Below are positions 43,718 to 52,770 of a stretch of 64,000 nucleotides of DNA, piece by piece (position 1 is the first letter of the stretch; every line of letters begins with the position of its first letter). Location of the stretch: contig CAYYPK010000003.1 of assembly GCA_964473525.1 (NCBI GenBank), positions 1 through 64,000 of the forward strand, read 5' to 3'. This DNA comes from GCA-2687025 sp964473525. GTDB lineage: Bacteria; Poribacteria; WGA-4E; GCA-2687025. Below the pieces are notes generated by a model. That model had not been told where the DNA came from. It did no database searches and saw only the letters and a list, made by a program, of their open reading frames with translations. The translations under genes were made by a program, and so were the position numbers.

Positions 43718-45433
43718 GTGATCGCAGCGCCGTCCAGTGCCATTGCCGGTAGAGAACACCCGCGAGAGGCGTCTTGGCGAGCGCGTTTACGGAGAACAGC
43801 CTGGCTTGTCACGTGCGTCTGGGTCGCAGTCCTAGGTGACGCGCACGGACGGTTCACCGAAGTCGCGTCCGAAGCCGGCATCGACTTCCGCCACACGACA
43901 GGCGCGGCGGGCGACCGCTACTTGCCCGAGACGATGGGCGCCGGATGCGCGTTCACAGATGTCGACAACGACGGCATGCTCGATATCCTGTTCGCCAACG
44001 GCCGGGGTTGGGACGCCGCCCCGGGCGCCGCTACGCCACGTCTCTACCGCAACGTAGGTGGCGGGCAGTTTGCCGACCGCACGCGGGCAGCCGGTCTGGA
44101 CCACACGATGTACGGCATGGGCGTCACGATCGCGGACATCGACAACGACGGCGACTCGGACGTCTTCTTCTCGAACGTCGGACGCGACCGGCTCTTCCAG
44201 AACCGCGGCGACGGAACCTTCGACGATATCACCTCCGCGTCCGGCATCGACGAGCACGGGGAGGGCTGGTCGGCTAGCGCCACGTTCTTCGACTACGACC
44301 GCGACGGTCTCCTCGACCTGTTCGTGTGCGGATACGTCGAGTGGTCGCCGGAGACGGACATCGACTGCGGAGTGTCCGCCGGGCGGCCGTCCTACTGCAC
44401 GCCCACGGTCTACCGCGGTCGCCCATCCAGGCTGTACCGCAATCAGGGCTCCGGCGTATTCGCGGACGTCACGGAGCAGGCTGGTCTGCCTCACGCCGAG
44501 GGCAAGGCGCTGGGCGTCGTAGCTCTCGATTACGATCGGGACGGGTGGGCCGACCTCGCCGTTGCCCGGGACACCGAACCCGACATGCTCCTGCGCAACA
44601 ATGGCGACGGCACGTTCACCGAAGAAGGCGTCGTCATGGGCGTCGCGTTCGACGCCCACGGCAAAGCGACTGCGGGAATGGGTATCGACGTGGCAGACCT
44701 TCGCCACGACGACTTGGTATCCATTGGCATAGGGAACTTCGCCAGTGAGACGACCGGCCTCTTCACCGGCTCCGCGTCCGCGTATTTCCAGGACGACGCG
44801 CGGGCCAGCGGAGTGGCCGCCTCGTCTCTCACCAAGTTGACGTTCGGCCTATTCTTCTTCGACTATGACCTCGACGGCGCCATGGATGTGTTCTCGGCAA
44901 ACGGCCACATTGAGCCACGCGTCGGCGAGTACCAGCAGGCCACGACGTACGCGCAGACGCCCACGCTCCTACGCGGCCGCCCCAGCGTGACGTTCGAGGA
45001 CGTGTCGGCCCGAGCAGGCCTGACAGAGGCCGGCGTGGGACGTGGCGCCGCATACGGCGACTACGACAACGACGGTGACCTGGACGTGCTCGTGTCCAAC
45101 AGCGGCGTCATCCCGGAGCGAGGCGCCCCGTGGCTGTTGCGCAACGATGGTCCCACGGGCGCGTGGCTGCGGGTGGCCACGCGGGGCGTGGCAGGAAACC
45201 GTGACGGCATCGGAACCGTCGTGAGCATCACCGTAGGCCGCATGACGCAGCGCCAGATGGTCCGGGCTGGGCACAGCTACCTTTCCCAGAGCGAATTGGC
45301 GCTGACGTTCGGCTTGGGTGACGTGGAGTCGGTGGATGTCGTCGAGGCGCGCTGGCCCTCAGGCGCCATCGATCGCCATACGCACGTCCCGGTGCGGCAG
45401 ACGCTGACTCTGACCGAGGGGGAAACGCAGTGA
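43718..45433 (+). CDS. Exported FG-GAP / ASPIC-UnbV repeat protein (CRTAC1-like)
   Basis: This 571-residue protein runs from the GTG at 43718, chosen because the upstream open frame is the repeat element. There is no clear ribosome binding site, so the start is uncertain. A hydrophobic segment (TAWLVTCVWVAVLGDA) near residue 30 can serve as signal peptide. The body is a series of FG-GAP/VCBS calcium-binding loops (DVDNDGMLDILFANG, DIDNDGDSDVFFSN, DYDNDGDLDVLVSN) and a C-terminal ASPIC/UnbV domain (GIGTVVSITVGRMTQRQMVRAGHSYLSQSE). It overlaps the TPR gene by four bases. Pairing of such proteins with a TPR protein is common and suggests joint function at the cell surface. Confidence 0.85.
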   Translation: MIAAPSSAIAGREHPREASWRARLRRTAWLVTCVWVAVLGDAHGRFTEVASEAGIDFRHTTGAAGDRYLPETMGAGCAFTDVDNDGMLDILFANGRGWDAAPGAATPRLYRNVGGGQFADRTRAAGLDHTMYGMGVTIADIDNDGDSDVFFSNVGRDRLFQNRGDGTFDDITSASGIDEHGEGWSASATFFDYDRDGLLDLFVCGYVEWSPETDIDCGVSAGRPSYCTPTVYRGRPSRLYRNQGSGVFADVTEQAGLPHAEGKALGVVALDYDRDGWADLAVARDTEPDMLLRNNGDGTFTEEGVVMGVAFDAHGKATAGMGIDVADLRHDDLVSIGIGNFASETTGLFTGSASAYFQDDARASGVAASSLTKLTFGLFFFDYDLDGAMDVFSANGHIEPRVGEYQQATTYAQTPTLLRGRPSVTFEDVSARAGLTEAGVGRGAAYGDYDNDGDLDVLVSNSGVIPERGAPWLLRNDGPTGAWLRVATRGVAGNRDGIGTVVSITVGRMTQRQMVRAGHSYLSQSELALTFGLGDVESVDVVEARWPSGAIDRHTHVPVRQTLTLTEGETQ

Positions 45434-46350
45434 CACGGCGCCTGCGCCCGTGGATCCACGTGGCCATCGTCGTTGCAGTCTCAATGTGTGTGGGCTGCGA
45501 CAGGGTCGCGCCAGACGGCGGGCGTTCTGCCGCGACCCCGCCTGCGACTCGGGACGCTTCACCCGAGCAGGCGGCAGACGCACACTATGCCCAAGGACTT
45601 GCCCAACAATCGAAGGGGCGATGGGCCGCGGCGATCGCTGAGTTTGAGAAGGCCGTCGAGGCGGATGCCAGCCACGCGCAGGCCCTCAACAACATCGGGA
45701 CGTCGTATCAGCGCCTGGGCGAGCCGCGACAGGCGATGTTCGCCTACGCCCGCGCGCTCGAGGTGGACCCCACCCTCGTGGAGCCGCGCCACAACCTGGG
45801 CATGATGAGGCTCGGTCTCGGGGATCTGGCCGGGGCCGTCGAGGCGTTCCAGGGCGTCGTGGATCTCCGCCCCGACATGGCGGCGGCGCGCGTGGACCTC
45901 GGCCGCGCGCTTGGCGCGGCGGGCCGTCTAGACGAGGCGATCTCCACGCTGCGACACGCCACCACGCTGGACGAGTCGAATCCCGAGGCCCGGTACGCCC
46001 TGGGCGTAGCGTATCGACACAAAGGGCTTGGGCAAGCGGCCGTGGCGGAACTGGAGCTCGCGGTGACGCTCGACCCATCGCAAGTGGCGTCGCGCATCGC
46101 TCTGGGGCAGGCGTACCGCGACACAGAGAATCTAGACGCGGCGATAGACGAGCTGGAGCGCGCGACCGCCATCGACCCCAGGCGCACCCAGGCCCATCAC
46201 GAACTAGGCCTCGCGCGGACCCAAGCAGGCGACTACCTGGGAGCGGTGGAAGCGTTCCGCGACGCGCTCGCGATCAACCCCTCGCTGTCCGCGAGCGCGA
46301 ACGCCCTACAGGTCGCGGAGGCCCGACTGGCTCGCCAGGCACGCCCATGA
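45430..46350 (+). CDS. TPR repeat probable lipoprotein
   Basis: The 306-residue protein starts at a GTG that overlaps the stop of the ASPIC/UnbV gene (GTGA). A signal peptide ends in SMCVGC, a lipobox with the Cys at residue 23. Seven or so tetratricopeptide repeats follow (for example ALNNIGTSYQRLGEPRQAMFAYARALEVDP), with the usual 34-residue spacing, to near the C-terminus. TPR domains bind other proteins; the likely partner is the upstream FG-GAP protein. Confidence 0.88.
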   Translation: MTRRLRPWIHVAIVVAVSMCVGCDRVAPDGGRSAATPPATRDASPEQAADAHYAQGLAQQSKGRWAAAIAEFEKAVEADASHAQALNNIGTSYQRLGEPRQAMFAYARALEVDPTLVEPRHNLGMMRLGLGDLAGAVEAFQGVVDLRPDMAAARVDLGRALGAAGRLDEAISTLRHATTLDESNPEARYALGVAYRHKGLGQAAVAELELAVTLDPSQVASRIALGQAYRDTENLDAAIDELERATAIDPRRTQAHHELGLARTQAGDYLGAVEAFRDALAINPSLSASANALQVAEARLARQARP

Positions 46351-46353
46351 CGA

Positions 46354-46368
46354 CGCCTCGCCGAGGCG
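46354..46368 (+). terminator. Short palindrome after TPR gene
   Basis: CGCCTCG-C-CGAGGCG is a perfect palindrome just after the TPR stop codon. It could end the transcript, but the loop is tight and no T-run follows. Confidence 0.3.
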
Positions 46369-46385
46369 ACCATCCACGCCAGGAG

Positions 46386-46415
46386 TTGACGCGCCAGCGC
46401 GCGGCGCGATAGTGT
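46386..46415 (+). promoter_or_regulatory. Possible promoter for LamG gene
   Basis: TTGACG (46386-46391) and TAGTGT (46410-46415) are separated by 18 bp. They lie 50 bp upstream of the ATG at 46465. The -35 is good; the -10 is poor. Confidence 0.4.
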
Positions 46416-46464
46416 CCATCAAGGCCGGATCAGCCATCTGGCCTCAACGGATGGAGGCAGTTCT

Positions 46465-47289
46465 ATGACAAGATGGCGCTTTGCCACCTTGGCGTTCTTG
46501 GGAACGTGTTGTGTCCTCGCGCCGCTCGCCATCGGGCAGAACATCGAGGACGGGCTTGTCCTGTATCTCCCGATGAACGAGGGAGCGGGCAAGACGGTGA
46601 ACGACCTGTCGCCCATGGACTTCGACGCGGAGATGAGCGACGACCCGCCAACGTGGGTCAACGCCGACAGTCCCAAGTTCGACACGGCGCTGGAGTTCGA
46701 CGGCGAGTCCAACTACATAATGATCGACATGGAGAGCCAGGGGGCGGACATTAACTCGCACGCGGACCCGGACGCCGGGCTGTCCATCTGCGCGTGGGTG
46801 AAGGTTCTGAAGACTGGAGTCGACGCCCACGGGCAGACCCGACAGCCCGTTGTGATGAAGGGCTCCGGCGCTGGTTGGGAGTTCGCGCTGTACGTCTACG
46901 ACAGTCTCGCGCCAGGCATGTCCGTGTGGAATTGCGGCGGTTCGGGCGTGTCGGAGCCCAGCGGCGGGACGCTCGGGCAGGACTGGGCTTACCAGTGCGG
47001 CGTCTTCAACGCCGAGGACGGCGTGCAGGTGTTCGTGGACGGCGACGATGCCCCCGTTGCGGAAGCGCCAGTGAACGCGAACGTCGTGTGCGATGGGCCT
47101 CGGCCGGTGTTCATCGCGCATCGCGAGGACGGCCAGTGGCTGAACGCGCAGATCGCCGAGGTCCGCATGTGGAACCGGGTCATTGACATCGACGAGATCA
47201 ACCTGTCGATGCACACCGTGGGAGGTCTGGCGGTGCAACCAGCCGGGAAGCTCTCGACCATGTGGAGCGCCCTGAAGCGGCGAGGCTGA
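46465..47289 (+). CDS. Secreted LamG-type protein with C-terminal tag
   Basis: The 274-residue protein starts at ATG with TGGAGG about ten bases upstream. It has a signal peptide (LAFLGTCCVLAPLAIGQ) and one LamG/concanavalin-type domain, from LVLYLPMNEGAG to IAEVRMWNRVIDIDEINLSM. The C-terminus, GLAVQPAGKLSTMWSALKRRG, carries the shared motif seen in other exported proteins of this window. It is a probable surface or extracellular binding protein. A strong bidirectional hairpin follows the gene. Confidence 0.82.
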   Translation: MTRWRFATLAFLGTCCVLAPLAIGQNIEDGLVLYLPMNEGAGKTVNDLSPMDFDAEMSDDPPTWVNADSPKFDTALEFDGESNYIMIDMESQGADINSHADPDAGLSICAWVKVLKTGVDAHGQTRQPVVMKGSGAGWEFALYVYDSLAPGMSVWNCGGSGVSEPSGGTLGQDWAYQCGVFNAEDGVQVFVDGDDAPVAEAPVNANVVCDGPRPVFIAHREDGQWLNAQIAEVRMWNRVIDIDEINLSMHTVGGLAVQPAGKLSTMWSALKRRG

Positions 47290-47320
47290 CACTCAGCCGC
47301 GACCACGGAAGTGAGACGCG

Positions 47321-47365
47321 CACAACGCGCCCACGCCGGCCGAGCAGCCGCGTGGGCGCGTTGTG
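47321..47365. terminator. Perfect 15-bp hairpin between convergent genes
   Basis: CACAACGCGCCCACG (47321-47335) is exactly complementary to 47351-47365, with a 15-base loop. It lies between the ends of two convergent genes (stop at 47289 and stop at 47388), the position expected for a bidirectional terminator. Confidence 0.65.
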
Positions 47366-47387
47366 TATGCTTCGCCGTCTTCGCCAC

Positions 47388-48371
47388 TCAGCGATCGGAG
47401 ATGCCGCCCTGGTCGGCCTCCAATGACTCGATCGACCTTCGGAGCGCCTCCAGGCCCTGCTCCTCGGCGGCGCGGGCAGCCAAGACGCCCTCGACGACCC
47501 TCGCGCGCCGCGCTGGATCGTCGATGAGTGCGCGTACCGCCGCCTTCTGATCGTCCGTCGGGGGCCATGTCGGGATATCGAGCAGGTCGTTGACGCCGCT
47601 GAGCGCCACGGCGAGGTCCCGGTAATGGCGCGCGGCTGGCTCCAGCGTCGCAGCGTGCCGCCCGCACGTGCGCGCGTTGGCTTCGTCGAGGAAGTCAGCG
47701 GCGAACGTGCGACATTCGAGCCAAATCCTCGTGTGATACGCAAGACCGTGTGGGTCGGTCTTGCCGTCTCTCAAACCTCTCACCCACGTGTCGTACGCGG
47801 CGAGTCCGCCGTCGTAGCCGCCAAGCGTGTGTTCCGCGTGGTTCTCGGCGTAGTCAACGGCGAAGCTGAGCGAATCCAGGATGGTCTCCTCGTCGGGCGA
47901 CGGCTCCGCTGGCTCGACGGAGTACAGCTCCAGGAAGCCGATGGCCTTCGCGCCGAAGTCGCGCCAGTCCTTGCCCGGCTCGATCGTGCCGGAGTAGTAG
48001 TAGCCTTCGTCGTCGTAGCCGGTGACGAGCACCCACTCCCAGTGCCACCCGTAGCAGGGATGTCCCTGGTCGATTGATGCGCGCACGTGGCGCCACGCCT
48101 TCTCGGACAGCTCAGGCGTCGCGCGCGGCCCGGCGACGCCACCCATACGAAACGGCAGGTTGCGCGCCAGGCGGTGCATTGGGCCTTGCTTCCAGCAGTG
48201 CGGCCCGCTCGGACACAGATCCTCCCCCAGGCTCATCACGAATGCGTGACCCGTGCCTCCGTAGAGCCATCCGGGCGTGATATCGACGCCGAGGTACCGC
48301 GTGGCGGCCTCCAGACAGTCGAGATGGGTCGTCAGACGTTCGCCGTGCTCGAGGCCTTCAAGCAGCTTCAT
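47388..48371 (-). CDS. BtrH N-terminal-like cysteine protease-fold protein
   Basis: The 327-residue protein opens with a likely active-site Cys in THLDCLEAATRYLGV (Cys19), followed by GGTGHAFVMSLGEDL, similar to the butirosin BtrH N-terminal domain. A later HWEWVLVTGYDDEGYYYSG corresponds to the C39-like turn that carries the His. The C-terminal 170 residues are helical. BtrH itself is an acyltransferase/cyclotransferase-type enzyme; the function here is unknown. The ATG at 48371 has no strong ribosome binding site. It is divergent from the APH-family gene. Confidence 0.6.
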   Translation of the reverse strand: MKLLEGLEHGERLTTHLDCLEAATRYLGVDITPGWLYGGTGHAFVMSLGEDLCPSGPHCWKQGPMHRLARNLPFRMGGVAGPRATPELSEKAWRHVRASIDQGHPCYGWHWEWVLVTGYDDEGYYYSGTIEPGKDWRDFGAKAIGFLELYSVEPAEPSPDEETILDSLSFAVDYAENHAEHTLGGYDGGLAAYDTWVRGLRDGKTDPHGLAYHTRIWLECRTFAADFLDEANARTCGRHAATLEPAARHYRDLAVALSGVNDLLDIPTWPPTDDQKAAVRALIDDPARRARVVEGVLAARAAEEQGLEALRRSIESLEADQGGISDR

Positions 48372-48699
48372 GTCCGTCTAGCCTTTCACCGTGAGCGATG
48401 GGCGGCCGCGCGTGTCTCGACGCCCCCGGGTTGGGCGCGCGAGCGTTGGGTTCTCGCGTTCTCCTCGCGCGGCCGGCATCGCTGCGTGCGCTGCACATGG
48501 CCGTCAACGCCGTTCGTCGTGCGCGAGTTGCGGCAACCGCGCGGGGCACGCCGGGGTTGGGTACGGTTCTCGGCGCCGTCAACGACTCACCGTTGGGCCG
48601 TGTCTCTGGGGGCGCCGTCGGCGTGCGGGTGACGCCGCCCGCTGGTAGTGGCACTCTAGATCCGCGACTGCATCGATGAGGCGTAGTCAGGGGTGGCGC
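48372..48699. other. Intergenic region between divergent genes, nothing recognised
   Basis: A 328-bp GC-rich region between the starts of the BtrH-like and APH-family genes. Both promoters should be here, but I see no clear boxes and no RNA gene. Confidence 0.4.
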
Positions 48700-49794
48700 G
48701 TGAGCGACGCGATTGATGGTGATGGTGGCGTATTCGGCGTGCCGCGCGAGCGCATCGCCCGGGCGATCGGCGGCGCGATAGGCGCCGAGGTGGTCGCGTA
48801 CACGATCGACGTGCGGCACGCGGTGACCGGATACACGGGCTACCAGGCCGACAAGGTGATACCAACCTTCGAATACACCACCGTGCACGGCGGCGCCGGT
48901 TCGTTGACCATGCTAGTCAAGCGTTTCTACACGCCCGGGGAACGGGAGGCGTCGCACTACCACCACCTCGGCGAACACGGCGCCCCAATACCTCAACTGT
49001 ATCTGGCCGCCGCAGACGGCGAGGGTCGGGAAGTCCTGTTCCTGGAGTTCCTCGAGGCGATCCCTGACCTGGACCCGATGGCGGGATTCCTCGCCGACGC
49101 CGGCAACTTCCACCGCTTCCTCACTGGGGCGGCGCGCCTCAACGCCGTCCGTCCCTCGCCTGCGTATGCGGGCGTATTGCGCCCGAGACATCTCGGGGGC
49201 AGCCTGGCGGAATCGCGCGACTCGCTCGCGCGGGTGTGGGGGCTGGCCGAGGGCGGATCGCTCGGCGAGGAGTTGCGCGCCTACGCCGCCTCAGAATCGC
49301 CAGAACGCTTGGTGGCGCTCTCACGTCGGCTTGAGACCGCGGTTGCCGACATGCCGGTCGGCGTCGTCCACAACGACTACCACACTGCAAACGCCGGTGT
49401 GAGACATGCCACCGGCGAGCTCCTCGCCTTCGATCTGGAGTTCGTCGGGATCGGTCCACGCTTCACGGACATAGCGGAGTGGCTGGGCGAGAGCGACGAG
49501 GAGTGTCCGCGGCCGCTGCCCCGAGCTGACCTGGCGTCGCGGTACATTGAGGTTTATGTAGCGGCGGGCGGCGATGCTCCGACCCCGGGGACGCTGCTCG
49601 CGGAGGCAACCGCGCTTCTGATGACCCGTTCGCTACGCATGTTGGGATGGAGTCTGGGACGCGCGATGGACGGGGAAGTGGACTGGACGGACGACAGGAC
49701 TGAGGGCCGCCGCGAGGCCCGCGGAGGCCTTCTCACGGACGTGCGGCGTCTGGCTCGCTACGCCACTGACCCTGACCTGCCGCCGGTCCCGTGA
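48700..49794 (+). CDS. Aminoglycoside phosphotransferase (APH) family kinase
   Basis: The protein has 364 residues from the GTG at 48700, which follows AGGGG; an in-frame ATG at 48676 is possible but has no such site. Kinase-like features are MLVKRF (candidate ATP-binding Lys at about residue 72), the catalytic loop VVHNDYHTANAG (Asp and Asn kept) and the metal-binding AFDLEFVGIGP. The family includes antibiotic kinases, choline and homoserine kinases and many of unknown substrate. Nothing nearby identifies the substrate, and an antibiotic resistance role should not be assumed. Confidence 0.75.
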   Translation: MSDAIDGDGGVFGVPRERIARAIGGAIGAEVVAYTIDVRHAVTGYTGYQADKVIPTFEYTTVHGGAGSLTMLVKRFYTPGEREASHYHHLGEHGAPIPQLYLAAADGEGREVLFLEFLEAIPDLDPMAGFLADAGNFHRFLTGAARLNAVRPSPAYAGVLRPRHLGGSLAESRDSLARVWGLAEGGSLGEELRAYAASESPERLVALSRRLETAVADMPVGVVHNDYHTANAGVRHATGELLAFDLEFVGIGPRFTDIAEWLGESDEECPRPLPRADLASRYIEVYVAAGGDAPTPGTLLAEATALLMTRSLRMLGWSLGRAMDGEVDWTDDRTEGRREARGGLLTDVRRLARYATDPDLPPVP

Positions 49795-49824
49795 CCCACA
49801 GCCCAGCTTGCGGGTAAGACGCGG

Positions 49825-50529
49825 CTAGCGGTGTTTCAGGGCGCCCCATGTCACGGTGGCTTTCCCGCGCCCGTCGACATCCAGCGGGAACAGCGTGCTG
49901 CCGTCCGCCGTCACGCTGAATTGGCCGTACGTTCCGGTTGCCAGGGCGCTTACCCCACACACCGCGATACCCACCAGGATGGGGTCGGTCATGGGCACTT
50001 CGATGGACAGCAGATCCTGCCAGTCGGCGCCGTCCTCGGAAATGTAGCCGTGGAATTCGTCGCCAGCGCGCGTGAGTTTCACCCAGCACTCGCTGTCCTT
50101 CCACGCTCCTGGCGCGGAGTCCATGAATTCGTCGGTGGGTCCGTCCGCGATAGGTCGCCACGTGAGCTGCGCGCCGCTCGCCCCGCCGCCGGTGACGATC
50201 GCCTGCGCGTTCTGCGCGCCCGCCTCCTCGCTCTGCCGCGCGTGCACTCCTCCCTTGGACCACTCCTTGGGGAGGATCGTGGATATCTGGTGAACGACAG
50301 CCTCGAAGTCGCCACTCACCTCCGTATAGGCGAATCGGAACCCGTCGGCGGCGTTCCAGATGTCGGAGCCGTTGCCCTCTATCGTGTAAACATCACCATC
50401 GACAACGGTTGATCCGGGAGTGTTCGCCGCGTCGCCAACATCGACGCTGACGAGCTCCTGGGCGGTCGCGAGATGGGCAGACATCACGAATGCGGCGACG
50501 ACGCCGATGGCGGGTCTGAGCCTGATCAT
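49825..50529 (-). CDS. Secreted DUF1349/concanavalin-like protein with C-terminal tag
   Basis: The 234-residue protein starts at ATG with GAGGGA upstream. A signal peptide (VVAAFVMSAHLATAQ) is followed by a beta-sandwich domain resembling DUF1349 (GGVHARQSEEAGAQNAQ, GYISEDGADWQDLL, VGIAVCG). The C-terminus LDVDGRGKATVTWGALKHR carries the shared tag motif. The fold differs in detail from the LamG proteins, showing that the tag is not part of one domain family. Probably binds carbohydrate. Confidence 0.75.
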   Translation of the reverse strand: MIRLRPAIGVVAAFVMSAHLATAQELVSVDVGDAANTPGSTVVDGDVYTIEGNGSDIWNAADGFRFAYTEVSGDFEAVVHQISTILPKEWSKGGVHARQSEEAGAQNAQAIVTGGGASGAQLTWRPIADGPTDEFMDSAPGAWKDSECWVKLTRAGDEFHGYISEDGADWQDLLSIEVPMTDPILVGIAVCGVSALATGTYGQFSVTADGSTLFPLDVDGRGKATVTWGALKHR

Positions 50530-50596
50530 GGGAATCCCTCGGCTGCCGGAGGTACGCGGGAACAGCTAGGGCGAGGCTACGAGGCCTGCCCAGGCC

Positions 50597-50624
50597 AGCA
50601 TAACACAATAGGTAATTAGGCCAA
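50597..50624 (-). promoter_or_regulatory. Possible promoter for the DUF1349-like gene
   Basis: On the minus strand TTGGCC and TATGCT are separated by 16 bp in an AT-richer patch, about 70 bp before the ATG at 50529. Confidence 0.35.
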
Positions 50625-50676
50625 GGGATGTCTTGGTGCGTTAGGCGCTGCCACAGGTGACGTGGTTGCCCGCGCG

Positions 50677-51513
50677 CTAGCCGGCCCGCGCGGCTTGCCG
50701 CGTGGGCCCCAACAGCCGGCGCGCCACCTGTAGCGCCTGCGATTCCAACTCATGTAGCCGCTGACGAGAAACGCCGAACGACTGCTCCATCTCGCGCAAC
50801 GGCTTGCCCTGGCGGTCGTCGTCGTCCAGGCCGTACCGCTCTTCGAGAACCCGTCGCTGGCGCGGCGTGATCGAATTGAGGACGCGTTCGACATCCTCCT
50901 CGCGCGAGAGCGCTTCGAGGGGGTGTTCGTCCTCCTCCTCCTCGAGGATGTCCTTGAAGTCCGTCGGCGCGGGGTCGTCACCGGATCCGCTCGTGGGAGC
51001 GTCCAGCGAGTACCAGTCCATCGCGACAGCGAGAATCGCGGACACCTCCTCGGTGTCCATGTCGAGGCTCTCGGCCACCTCGCGCTCGGTGGGCTCCCTG
51101 CCGAGGTCGTGCGAGAGGGTCTGCCACTGGGAGCGCACCCGCCGCAGCTCGGTGCCGTGGTTGACCGGCACGTGCACGATGTGTCGGTACTCCCAGGCGG
51201 CGCGCTGGACCGTCTGGCGGATCCACCACGTGGCGTAGGTAGAGAACTTGTGGCCGCGTTCCACCTGGTACCGGTCCATCGCCTGAATGAGGCCGACGAA
51301 CCCCTCCTGCACGAGGTCCGCGTACGGAATCCCCGTACGCATGAACCACGTAGCGACCTTAGCCACCAGTCGCACATTGGAGAGAATAAGAGTTGTCCAC
51401 GCGTCCTGCTCGCCGCGGTTGTATCGGCGGAACAGATCTTGTTCTTGAGCTTTCGTAAGGACGGGGTAGTCCTGGACGGTGGACCCGTAGCCTGGAAGGG
51501 CAGTCTGCTGCAT
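50677..51513 (-). CDS. RNA polymerase sigma factor, RpoD-like (sigma-70 group)
   Basis: The 278-residue protein has sigma region 2 (NVRLVAKVATWFMRTGIPYADLVQEGFVGLIQAMDRY, then KFSTYATWWIRQTVQR), region 3 and region 4 (ITPRQRRVLEERYGL and the HTH FGVSRQRLHELE). It lacks region 1.1 and is short, so it is an alternative or group 2/3 sigma rather than the main housekeeping factor. An acidic EEEEDE patch separates regions 3 and 4. The ATG has only a weak ribosome binding site. Its regulon cannot be inferred from the window. Confidence 0.9.
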   Translation of the reverse strand: MQQTALPGYGSTVQDYPVLTKAQEQDLFRRYNRGEQDAWTTLILSNVRLVAKVATWFMRTGIPYADLVQEGFVGLIQAMDRYQVERGHKFSTYATWWIRQTVQRAAWEYRHIVHVPVNHGTELRRVRSQWQTLSHDLGREPTEREVAESLDMDTEEVSAILAVAMDWYSLDAPTSGSGDDPAPTDFKDILEEEEDEHPLEALSREEDVERVLNSITPRQRRVLEERYGLDDDDRQGKPLREMEQSFGVSRQRLHELESQALQVARRLLGPTRQAARAG

Positions 51514-51901
51514 CGTTATGTCCGATCTGTCATCCGGCCTACGTTGAGCGCGTGGCCGGACCTCCAGCCGCCTGAGGTGGGCGCCCGGAGACTTAAGGTG
51601 TTGAGCTGTCAGTATGATACCTCATAGCGAGGCGCGAACGCACGTGCTTTTTCCCGCGGCCTCTCCGACCACGCCTGATCGTGCAGCCTAGCACGCCCAA
51701 CTACGGCAGCTGCACGGCCCGGCGCGTCTCGAAGCCCCCCGGTGGCCAGTCAGCAGTTCAGCTTCGCCCCAGCCTGTCGCAGCGGACGGCGTACCGGCAG
51801 CGCCCCGTATGGCGCGCGGGTCTGGGCTAGGACCGGGCTGGCGTGGTATGCTCAGGTATTCGCCACATGCATCGGCCACTTGGTTCGTGAGGAGGTGCGC
51901 A
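51514..51901. other. Intergenic region between divergent sigma and LamG genes
   Basis: A 388-bp gap. TATGCT near 51849 preceded by TGG could be an extended -10 for the LamG gene 50 bp downstream, but no -35 is clear. No RNA gene or repeat recognised. Confidence 0.4.
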
Positions 51902-52698
51902 ATGCCGCGCTCAACGTGGGGTGTCTGGGCTGCCATACCCGTCTACGTCTGTCTCATTGCCTTCGCTACGCTAGGGTCCGCCCAGCTCGTTGAGGATGGT
52001 CTCATCGGGTACTGGAGCTTCGACCCAGGTCGAGTGGCGGGGAAGACCGTCATCGACGGGACAGGGAACAACGACGCTCAAATCATGGGCTCCGTGCCGC
52101 TCGTCGCCGGCATCATCGGTGACGCCGTGGAGTTCGACGGCAATGTCGAGAACTTCGTGTCCGTGGACAACCCCGAGACGTTCGATTTCAACCTCAGCTT
52201 CTCTTGGAGCGCCTGGATCAACACCACGAACGGCGCACCATCTTCGCCAAGTCCGAAGGGCCGGGGACGGACGGCATGGGCCCGAAGACGCTCTTCGTTC
52301 AGGGCGGACCACTTGCGTTCGACACGGGCTGGGTCGGTCAGTTTGGGGGCATCGCCGCGGTCAACGACGGCGAGTGGCACCATGTTGGCGTCACGGTCGA
52401 GATTGTCGACGGCGGGGACCCCATCCAGTTCTACGTCGACGGCGCAATCGATGGGCTAGGCCAGATGAACGTGGACGAACACCCGCCAAACGACGCGGAG
52501 CTCGTCATGATCGGCCTCGACGGTCGCGCGGACCTGGAGTTCCCGCCCTTCGTGGGTCTCATCGACGAGGTCGGCGTGTACAACCGCGTCCTTACCGAGG
52601 AGGAGATGGCGCTGAACGCCGCTGCGACAACTGGGCTTGCGGTAGACGCCAGGGGTAAAGCCGCTATTACGTGGGCGGGGATGAAGGCATCTCGGTAA
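51902..52698 (+). pseudogene. Secreted LamG-type protein gene with a one-base frameshift
   Basis: An ATG at 51902 (GAGGAGG upstream) opens a signal peptide (VYVCLIAFATLGSAQ) and the first half of a LamG domain (GLIGYWSFDPGR to SWSAWINTTNG). At about 52231-52237 the match switches frame: TIFAKSEGPGTDGMG to the end continues one frame over, through LIDEVGVYNRVLTEEE and the tag AVDARGKAAITWAGMKASR. Adding one base restores an open frame of about 265 residues. It may be a true recent frameshift or a sequence error. Codon structure and the tag are intact after the shift, which argues against old decay. Confidence 0.8.
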
Positions 52699-52709
52699 CA
52701 GGCACCCCC

Positions 52710-52745
52710 ACCACGAGGGGTGTGGCCCGCCGCGCCCCTCGTGGT
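52710..52745. terminator. Perfect 11-bp hairpin after LamG gene
   Basis: ACCACGAGGGG (52710-52720) pairs exactly with 52735-52745 around a 14-base loop. It follows the LamG stop by 11 bp and precedes the permease start by 25 bp, so it probably separates the two transcripts. Confidence 0.5.
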
Positions 52746-52770
52746 CTCCGCCACTCCCTCGCGCTTCGGC

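Noticed and set aside
48700..49794. Antibiotic resistance by aminoglycoside phosphorylation
   Set aside because: Only the general APH/choline-kinase fold motifs are visible; the family is broad and no resistance gene context exists.
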